From NCBI RefSeq assembly GCF_963678635.1, contig NC_087066.1, positions 29,207,301 to 29,271,300 on the forward strand: a stretch of 64,000 nt of DNA, in the 5' to 3' direction. Shown here one piece after another: positions 57,153 through 64,000 of this stretch; position 1 is the first letter of the stretch; every line of letters begins with the position of its first letter. Source of the stretch: Symsagittifera roscoffensis. Taxonomy: Eukaryota; Xenacoelomorpha; Acoela; Convolutidae. The notes under the pieces were generated by a model. The model had not been told where the DNA came from. It searched no databases and saw only the letters and a list, made by a program, of their open reading frames with translations. Both the position numbers and the translations under genes were made by a program.

Positions 57153-60100
57153 TTATGCGAATAGACCAGACTTCAGAGCCTGTGTCAAATACTGCCGATT
57201 GGGATTTCTTTTTCGCATCTCCTTAAAATTTTCTTTCACTAGTTTAATCAGCTCTTTCTCATTTCCCTTTCCAGCGAAGCCTTTTATTTTCTGCTTCGCA
57301 ACCACCTGCGCCGCTTTCAGGAAACTCGGCGAAATATCCATGTACTCGTGAAGAGCTTCGTAAAATGTGAAATCTCCCGCGAATAAAACTCGTTCGCAAA
57401 CAATTTGCGGGAAGAGAGTTTGAGTTTTGCCGTAAGCGTCAAAAAAGGTCAAAATATGACCGACTAAATGGAAAGTAGCAGCGATACTCAGAAATACTGT
57501 GTCCGGTTGGTTTTCCAGACTAACTATTTGCAGCATTTCATTCAAATGTTGCAGTTGCAAGATACACAATTTGGCGTATTTTAGAGCACTTGATGACTCA
57601 GCAAACCTTTTGTCCTGTTCGTAGAAACGATAAGCTTCGTAAAACTCTTTGGAACAAGTTTTCAGAATATCTCGAGCTTCTTTTGAGTTTAGATTGACCG
57701 AAAATTGGTTGCTAAGTCTAGTCTCAGCTTGCCCTACCAGTACTTCTGCGTATTCTGGGTTGAAGTTCAGATCTTTCAAACACTGAAAGTATTCACTTCT
57801 GGACATGAGAACTGGAACCAGAAACTTTTTGAACTTCTGGGCGAGTGGTTTGTTCTGTTCGACAAAGTCAACCATTGAGCCTTTAGAACTGATTAAGTTA
57901 ATCATTTTGGAGGCGACGAAATCTTCAGATCCAAGAACTTTTAGGCAGTGAATTGTTACTTTGTAATCATAGCTCACCTGCATAACTTCGATCATCTTAA
58001 TCAAAATAGTGTCAAACTTTTGTATTTCATGAAAACTGTATGACTTACCTAGACAGTGCAACGCGTGGCCTAACAAATTAATCGCCGAAAACGGCCGCAG
58101 CTCGTCCTTCAAGAGGTCAAATGCAACCCGACAAAGTTGGTCCATCAGTAAGTTTTTATTTGGCAAAATTGAAATGATCTCATCAATTGACGCATCAAAA
58201 CCGGTAAACCTGTTATAATGTTCCTGAATTACGATTAACACTTCTTTTTCAATATTACAGGCTAATAACTTCGATACTAATTTCAAAAATGCAACATCTC
58301 GATCACGTATATGTGCCGCTAGAGTTTTACCAACGTCGTTCTCATGAAGTTTCAACGCCTCTCCCCAACAAGTTTTTCCGATCGAATTTTCGACTGCTGG
58401 CCGAAAAAATCCAAAATGTTTATCACAAGCCGAGAAAATAACGTCACGAGCATTTAGCTTCGGGTTGAACGGCACACTTGAAGGCATTTCGACGTATCGA
58501 CGAAAATCGATTATTCTGATTTTACTTTCTAGAAGCAGTCTTGAGGTCAGGACAAAAGTTATAATCCTCATTGGTTTTGAAAAATTCAGACAGAGGTCAA
58601 CTGCCATGTTTGTGAATCCAGATTTCATAAGTTCAGTTATGAAGTTAGCCAAAGTCTGATCGGATACTAGCTCTTTCTGCAAATTGAGATAGTTCCTGAC
58701 TCTCTCGTCATTCCAGTCACCTTCCGAGTAATCACCTCTAGTCATATGCAACTTCAGTTCTTCTAGAATATTCTGACTTGTTTCCGGTTTCAGATCCGAG
58801 TAAATTTTGTTAAGCAACGTGTTGTATATTCTATTTTTTGCTATTTTCAATTCATCGTTATCAATTTCTGTTAAACCGATGTTCAAAATTGAACTTAGGT
58901 CTCCGATAGACAGGTTTTCTTCTTTGGACACGGCCTGAACCATTTCAGTTTCAGAAAGACCAAAGTTCACAAGTTTTTTCGATAACGTAGCCTCCAGCAA
59001 GTACTGTTTAGTTCTTCGCATTGATTCGGATTTCACAATATCTGATTTTATTGGCATAAACTGCAGATCTATCAACATCCTTTGTAAATTCAGGCCTTCG
59101 TTCAATCCCGCTTTGATAACATTAACAGCCTTTTCTATGCAATCTCTTGCAATCAATTCTGAAACTAACTTTTTAACATGCAATTCAACTTGACCAACGT
59201 TCGGAAAGTTCTGTCTCATATCCAGGGGCCAATAAAAAGGCAGTTTAAGGTCGTAAATTGTCATATAGAGATTTGCCAATCCATAATACGTAAGATTTTC
59301 TTGCAAGCCTGCAAACATGAGCACACAATGCTTTTGACATTCAAAATTGTCGAAACTTTTGACGCAAGCTTCAAAGAGTTGGTCGACAAATGTTTTATCA
59401 TTTGCGTCGTCTAAAGCAGCTCCTGCTCCGAGATAGAACGATTCTATGAAGTTTTCGAAAAACTCACTGTATTTTTCCATATTTGGAATCGCCTTCAAAC
59501 TTTGCAACAAGCCATCTGTAAAATGCTCAGCTTCCAACGGTTCTACGTCTTGCCTCGCAAATGTGGCAATTTCGTTGCCTAAAACCAGGGTTTCAAGTGG
59601 AACCTTGTTCAGTACCGATGCTTGCTGGTGTCCAGAAGATGATAGAGGGAACCCACATGAGCTTAAGAAGTAGTGCATAAAAGGCTCCACAGGTATAACC
59701 TCAGACGCTCCAAAAACTGCGGCGGTTAGAAACGGTTTTTCACACCTCGCGATGCTTTTTAAAACTTTCACATCTGAATCCTTTTTGACCAACCATAGAA
59801 TTGATGACAGACTTTGAAAATGAGCAGTCGGTTTTGAGCCATCTGTGCTGCTACTCGATGACGTGTTTTCTTCTTTGATTGTGTAGTCAATCGATTTTCT
59901 GGTGTCTAGAACCCGTGTTCCTAAAGAAAGTCCATCGTCGTCACCCGAGTTCTGCTTGATTTTCGAGATTAAACTCCGACGCGCTTTGGACGCAGAAGGA
60001 GCAAGAGATTTCCTCTGTCCTCTCAAAATTGAAGCATAAGCTGAGTAGTTTTCGAAGCATAACAAGAAGTGCTCCTTTAAAGGACACTCTTCCATGTCAT

Positions 60101-63100
60101 TTATGAGTTGCATTAAATCGTCAATCCACAAACCAAATCTTTGAGCGAAACCCAAAAAGTCAGCCCAGTAGTAAAAGGGATCCTGGTTATTAATCTTAAC
60201 TAATCTAGTCAGCGGGAAGAATTTCAAATAAGGAGAAAACATGAAAAGAAATGATGCGTCGGTCAGAAAGTTGCAGAAAAAGTCTGAGAAGTCACTTCCG
60301 CCGTATCCTAACATGTTTCTCTTGGAGTCTGCATAACTATCGATGACCTTTCCCGAGATCCTCTCAAATATTTTGAGGTCTACGCAGTCACTGTCAAAAT
60401 TATTTCCATCCAATAGTCTTGCGCTGTGACGATTTTTTAGGAAGTTTAGGAGCTGTATTTTCATTCGCAGATAGAGAGGAAGTTCTCCCATCATCATTAG
60501 AAGAACTACTGCAGATGACACAATGACGTCATTTTTCGCATTTTCGCACGCAATGTCGAGAATATTTCGCACGCAGTGAAGTCTAAACTGCACTCTGGTT
60601 TTGTCTTTCAACGATGTCCATCGCAGCAGAATTATTTGAAACGCAAAAGATGGTCTTCCATGCATGAGAAAGTATTCGAAACTTGGTAAATAATGGTTAA
60701 ATTCTGACACATCCATTACATCTTCAAAGTTCGGGTAGGTGCTCGGCAATTCAGAGAAGCTACCCGCTAGACCGACCGATCGCCTACGTTCGTTTGTTTT
60801 TTGCCAAAGAAACAGGCGCTCTGTCTTAACACCAATACTGTTTTCAAGCAGATCATACATCGAGCATGTGATAAGTTCCGGATATTCATCGCCAAGCATC
60901 AATTTTATAGTCTCATAAGACTGTGCGGCTTCCAGACACCGCGGCATGAACACCTTCCTTTGATCTTCCGTCATTAGATCCCAGTAAGACAGCATGGCTA
61001 GGTCGCTCAACCCCGGTTCCTGGAATGTCGACTTCTGCATCCAGAGAACTTTTGAATCCACCACAGTTTGAGCGAACTCCTCTTGACGAAGGTTTTGACC
61101 CAGTTTGTGATACACTATAATATTTTTCACATCCCAGTTAAAGCCGGAGAGATCACATTTTTCCACATCCACCAACGGTAACAAAGCCATAAGCGCATTT
61201 GATGACAGTTTTCCGTCAATTTTCGCCAATTTGCAAAACGATTTCAGCAATTCAGTTGCATCAGCTTTTAGGAATCTAGTATTGTCTTCAGTGTAAACGT
61301 AAAATTCCAAAGTTTGCTCAACTGTCGGAAACACGAAATCTGTGAAAACATAAACGTGTTCTAAAATCTCATTTCGGATATCATAACTTAAGTTTCGAAC
61401 TACTTCGAAAATGTCGCTCGCTACAAAATCACATTTACTAATCAAATTTTTGGCGGCGTCAATTTGATTGTATTTCAGCGAAAACTTCAATTGGTCCAAT
61501 TCCGAAACTAAGTGGCTAGCTCCAATTGAGCATAGCAGATCACGCTTTGATTCCTCTGAGAATTTGACAAGAGCATCGAATGAAAACTTCATGGAGCCGT
61601 CTTCATCATGTAGTTGGGATAAATCATTTGTCATCATTTTTTTAATATGATCTATGACCTCTGAACCCAAATTAATAGCCAGTTTCGAGTTTTCCTCCAA
61701 ATACTGAAACATTTGTTTGGCAAACTCCGGCTCAAAACTACGACTCAAAATATCAACCAGAGCCTTTTGTGGCCTCAAATCGGCTTTCTGAAGCGTCTTT
61801 TTAATTTTAGCGTCTGATTCTTTTGAAATAAGCATTTGGACAACTTGTCTGCAGGCTGATTTTTGGACAAACGTCGCTCCGAGGTTCATGTTTCTTTTCG
61901 GTGCTTTCACCGAAATTTCTTCTTTTGTCGCTTGCTTTGGGTTAGCTCCCAATTTGGATGGTTGAATAGATGGTCGCAACTCAAATTTGACCCTAAGAGA
62001 GGTCAAGCACTTAGTGAGCCCATTCAAAATGAACTTTTTTGCTGCAGTTTGTGATTTCCTATCTTCACACAAGGCTTTGAAAACTCGCAAAACATGCTGA
62101 TGTAATCTGGTTATGCTCACTTTCAAAAATGGATGAGACGCATTGAAATCAATCGCACACAAACAGTCGCATATTTCAGTCACCGACTCAAGATAATCTT
62201 CACTTTCACTAGTCGAAACATCAAGTTTACTCGTGAAAATATTTTCCCAATACGACAGGAAAAACGTGAGCAAGTTTTTCTGCAGCAGCGTGATATCTTG
62301 TTTTGCCGATTTGTGTTCAAGAACCAGATCCATGTTGTTAAGTTTGTTGTTTATTTTTGAGCTAGTGTTTGAATTTGAAGCCACAGCAACTTCGTCGAAA
62401 TGCATCAAAATGTTCAATTTTTGTTTCTCGACTAGAATTACGGCTTTTATTGAAGGACAGCTAAATACAGTTTGACTTTCCATTAACTGCAAAGAACGCA
62501 TCGTTTGTCCCGTTTTCATGTCCAAAACAGCAAATTCATTTGACGACCACAGGAACAATTTCCTATCGAATATGCAGAAACTTTCAGTACCTACTGAAAA
62601 GGGTAACAGCACCGTCCCCCACTTAATTCCGTCTTCCATAAAATGCAGTCTGGCCTCACTTTTGGTCGTTCTCTTGGAAAAATCAACTTCAAAGTCTGTT
62701 TTGACCAAGTAGGCACCAGCGACCGCCGCCATAAATTTATGCTCTAGAGAAACACTGAACGAGTAAAATTTCTCTCTCGGTAGAGGAATTTTGGATATTA
62801 CTTCTTTTTGAACACAGCTGTAAGTTAAAATGAGGCTCTTTTCGGAACATACAATTACAAAATCTTCCAGTAAATGGGCGTTTACCGTTTCGACTGCTAA
62901 GGGCATTTGGAACTCGTACTTCACTTTGTGAGTTTTGAAGCCAGTTTGAATCACGACGAAATATCCATTCGTTGCTATTAGTAAAACTTCGTTGCTATTA
63001 GTTTCCGATTCTTTGCATGATTTTATATGCAATTGTTCTGATTTCAAATTCCATTCAAACAATTCAAAATTTGATTCAAAATCATTTTGAGGAGAAACGT

Positions 63101-63512
63101 GAATGAAATACAGATTTTCATCTTTCCATGCTAATGTCACAACTCCTTTCGATGTTTTCCGAAGAACTAACACTCCCGAAATCGACAACCACTTGGCTTC
63201 GGAGTTTCTCGGTCGTGTAAGTTGTAAAGGCTTGTTCGGCTCACTTCGGAAAAACGACACTTTCTCATTGTTCAAACACGAAGCGTATATTTCAGGAACA
63301 GCTTCTGATGTTCCTTCCTTTAATTCGGCTAGAAGCAAAAGTTCATTTCGTACAACTCTAGAGGAATTTTCGATACTAAGTTGGTTGACACTCAGAGGGA
63401 ACAAAAACATCACTATTGAAGATCGCTTTATTTCACATAAACACTTCTGGAAAAGAGCTTTTGTTGATAGATTTTTGTAGGCACTAAATGTTTTTTTAAT
63501 GTAACAGTTCAT
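57153..63512 (-). CDS. SPG11: Spatacsin (SPG11) homologue, single exon
   Basis: One uninterrupted ORF of 2119 residues from the ATG at 63510-63512 (a later ATG at 63408-63410 would also serve; upstream the frame is open only to a GTG). Human spatacsin is about 2440 residues and this length is comparable. Diagnostic stretches are HGRPSFAF in the middle and the C-terminal spatacsin domain: SRSEYFQCLKDL, ESSSALKYAKLCILQLQHLN, VCERVLFAGDFTFYEALHEY. The N-terminal 500 residues look like a beta-propeller-type region and the rest is alpha-helical. In vertebrates spatacsin works with spastizin and AP-5 in lysosome/autophagosome reformation. Having no intron is unusual, as the vertebrate gene has about 40 exons and neighbours here are spliced. 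Confidence 0.88.
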   Translation of the reverse strand: MNCYIKKTFSAYKNLSTKALFQKCLCEIKRSSIVMFLFPLSVNQLSIENSSRVVRNELLLLAELKEGTSEAVPEIYASCLNNEKVSFFRSEPNKPLQLTRPRNSEAKWLSISGVLVLRKTSKGVVTLAWKDENLYFIHVSPQNDFESNFELFEWNLKSEQLHIKSCKESETNSNEVLLIATNGYFVVIQTGFKTHKVKYEFQMPLAVETVNAHLLEDFVIVCSEKSLILTYSCVQKEVISKIPLPREKFYSFSVSLEHKFMAAVAGAYLVKTDFEVDFSKRTTKSEARLHFMEDGIKWGTVLLPFSVGTESFCIFDRKLFLWSSNEFAVLDMKTGQTMRSLQLMESQTVFSCPSIKAVILVEKQKLNILMHFDEVAVASNSNTSSKINNKLNNMDLVLEHKSAKQDITLLQKNLLTFFLSYWENIFTSKLDVSTSESEDYLESVTEICDCLCAIDFNASHPFLKVSITRLHQHVLRVFKALCEDRKSQTAAKKFILNGLTKCLTSLRVKFELRPSIQPSKLGANPKQATKEEISVKAPKRNMNLGATFVQKSACRQVVQMLISKESDAKIKKTLQKADLRPQKALVDILSRSFEPEFAKQMFQYLEENSKLAINLGSEVIDHIKKMMTNDLSQLHDEDGSMKFSFDALVKFSEESKRDLLCSIGASHLVSELDQLKFSLKYNQIDAAKNLISKCDFVASDIFEVVRNLSYDIRNEILEHVYVFTDFVFPTVEQTLEFYVYTEDNTRFLKADATELLKSFCKLAKIDGKLSSNALMALLPLVDVEKCDLSGFNWDVKNIIVYHKLGQNLRQEEFAQTVVDSKVLWMQKSTFQEPGLSDLAMLSYWDLMTEDQRKVFMPRCLEAAQSYETIKLMLGDEYPELITCSMYDLLENSIGVKTERLFLWQKTNERRRSVGLAGSFSELPSTYPNFEDVMDVSEFNHYLPSFEYFLMHGRPSFAFQIILLRWTSLKDKTRVQFRLHCVRNILDIACENAKNDVIVSSAVVLLMMMGELPLYLRMKIQLLNFLKNRHSARLLDGNNFDSDCVDLKIFERISGKVIDSYADSKRNMLGYGGSDFSDFFCNFLTDASFLFMFSPYLKFFPLTRLVKINNQDPFYYWADFLGFAQRFGLWIDDLMQLINDMEECPLKEHFLLCFENYSAYASILRGQRKSLAPSASKARRSLISKIKQNSGDDDGLSLGTRVLDTRKSIDYTIKEENTSSSSSTDGSKPTAHFQSLSSILWLVKKDSDVKVLKSIARCEKPFLTAAVFGASEVIPVEPFMHYFLSSCGFPLSSSGHQQASVLNKVPLETLVLGNEIATFARQDVEPLEAEHFTDGLLQSLKAIPNMEKYSEFFENFIESFYLGAGAALDDANDKTFVDQLFEACVKSFDNFECQKHCVLMFAGLQENLTYYGLANLYMTIYDLKLPFYWPLDMRQNFPNVGQVELHVKKLVSELIARDCIEKAVNVIKAGLNEGLNLQRMLIDLQFMPIKSDIVKSESMRRTKQYLLEATLSKKLVNFGLSETEMVQAVSKEENLSIGDLSSILNIGLTEIDNDELKIAKNRIYNTLLNKIYSDLKPETSQNILEELKLHMTRGDYSEGDWNDERVRNYLNLQKELVSDQTLANFITELMKSGFTNMAVDLCLNFSKPMRIITFVLTSRLLLESKIRIIDFRRYVEMPSSVPFNPKLNARDVIFSACDKHFGFFRPAVENSIGKTCWGEALKLHENDVGKTLAAHIRDRDVAFLKLVSKLLACNIEKEVLIVIQEHYNRFTGFDASIDEIISILPNKNLLMDQLCRVAFDLLKDELRPFSAINLLGHALHCLGKSYSFHEIQKFDTILIKMIEVMQVSYDYKVTIHCLKVLGSEDFVASKMINLISSKGSMVDFVEQNKPLAQKFKKFLVPVLMSRSEYFQCLKDLNFNPEYAEVLVGQAETRLSNQFSVNLNSKEARDILKTCSKEFYEAYRFYEQDKRFAESSSALKYAKLCILQLQHLNEMLQIVSLENQPDTVFLSIAATFHLVGHILTFFDAYGKTQTLFPQIVCERVLFAGDFTFYEALHEYMDISPSFLKAAQVVAKQKIKGFAGKGNEKELIKLVKENFKEMRKRNPNRQYLTQALKSGLFA

Positions 63513-63855
63513 ATGCAGGTTTTGACGACACACTAGTCTTAGTTTTTAGATACATGATGGTCAAAAACGATATTCTCTGAACATTCTTTGCGCAGAGACA
63601 GGTGGAAAATGGGACGCTCTTTAAAACCAACGAGGTCGTAAACTAGAGCCAACTCGCTAAATCCCTATCCTGGACCTGATTTATAGTAAGGCACTTTAAT
63701 ACAGCGTTATATGCCATGACTGAAAACATCAGTTGTAAGACTTCTTGTTTAAAAGAGCGACTGACAGACATATGTATTATCAATCCTGTTATCAATCCAT
63801 GACATAATTTCTACATCTAAAACAAAACTGCACCTAAATAAACTAAAATAATGCC
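63513..63855. other. Intergenic, spatacsin to IVD
   Basis: About 340 bases separate the IVD stop from the spatacsin start on the same strand; this holds the spatacsin promoter side. No motif singled out. Confidence 0.4.
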
Positions 63856-64000
63856 CTATTTGAAGGCCGAATTGAAAGCACGGCCAATCACCAGTCGTCT
63901 CACTTCCGAAGTTCCAGCTCCAATCTCGTAGAGTTTCGCATCTCGCAACAACCTGCCGGTCGGGTAGTCGTTTATATAACCATTGCCACCCAGACACTGT
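63856..64000 (-). CDS. IVD: Isovaleryl-CoA dehydrogenase, C-terminal exon (partial)
   Basis: The frame from the window edge reads [20 protein letters not shown], then [20 protein letters not shown] and AFNSAFK before the TAG at 63856-63858, 47 codons. This is the C-terminal FAD/tetramer-contact segment of acyl-CoA dehydrogenases; [26 protein letters not shown] points to isovaleryl-CoA dehydrogenase, the mitochondrial enzyme of leucine breakdown. The rest of the gene lies beyond the window. It has no start codon here, so ORF tools show only shadow frames. Confidence 0.92.
   Translation of the reverse strand, partial: QCLGGNGYINDYPTGRLLRDAKLYEIGAGTSEVRRLVIGRAFNSAFK

Noticed and set aside
63513-63533. 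GTG start seven codons upstream in the spatacsin frame
   Set aside because: GTG starts are rare in animal nuclear genes and a good ATG follows at 63512.

Overview
The window is invertebrate metazoan nuclear DNA: AT-rich, with spliced genes using GT-AG introns and the standard code, and packed with transposons. I cannot place the species. Four host genes are convincing, and all lie on the minus strand: an acid phosphatase type 7 gene (ACP7, five exons reconstructed, 1934-11250), an SH2/SH3 adaptor gene (six exons, 29210-54127), a spatacsin/SPG11 gene carried as one uninterrupted 6.4-kb ORF (57153-63512), and the last exon of isovaleryl-CoA dehydrogenase (63856 to the window edge). A small intronless RING/B-box protein lies at 772-1302.

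The rest is mostly mobile DNA. The long ACP7 intron holds an almost intact CR1/L2-like non-LTR retrotransposon (about 4604-9375, minus) with three ORFs: a PHD-finger ORF1, an endonuclease/reverse transcriptase ORF2 broken by one frameshift, and a separate SGNH-esterase ORF3 after the RT. Five copies of a short hairpin repeat flank its ORFs in both UTRs. A TA-flanked MITE (9515-9929) ends about 20 bases from an ACP7 splice donor. Then come a 5'-truncated Jockey-like element (12520-14645, plus), a hAT-type MITE with a perfect 8-bp target duplication (17303-17729), remnants of another non-LTR element (19100-20240), and two adjoining MULE transposons (22869-24862 and 24872-27177) that share a 9-bp target. 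A diverged minisatellite (29605-31130) and several short repeat families with tRNA-like segments fill much of the remainder.

The most striking object is an 18.9-kb LTR retroelement (34076-52978, minus) in the 19.9-kb intron that splits the SH2 coding region. Its two 410-bp LTRs look identical base for base and are flanked by TTAA, so the insertion is very young. Coding order in sense direction: long structured leader, an AUG-less basic ORF, gag, pol (zinc knuckle, Asn/Arg/Ser/Tyr-rich region, protease, RT, RNase H, integrase), a cluster of small ORFs including two membrane proteins, a 342-codon AUG-less Pro/Ser/Thr/Gln-rich ORF, an envelope-like glycoprotein, and a 601-aa ORF of unknown function. 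Three ORF junctions use the same ATGA stop/start overlap. The element therefore looks like a complex, env-bearing Ty3-type retrovirus-like element with an unusual expression scheme, and is the best candidate here for something undescribed.
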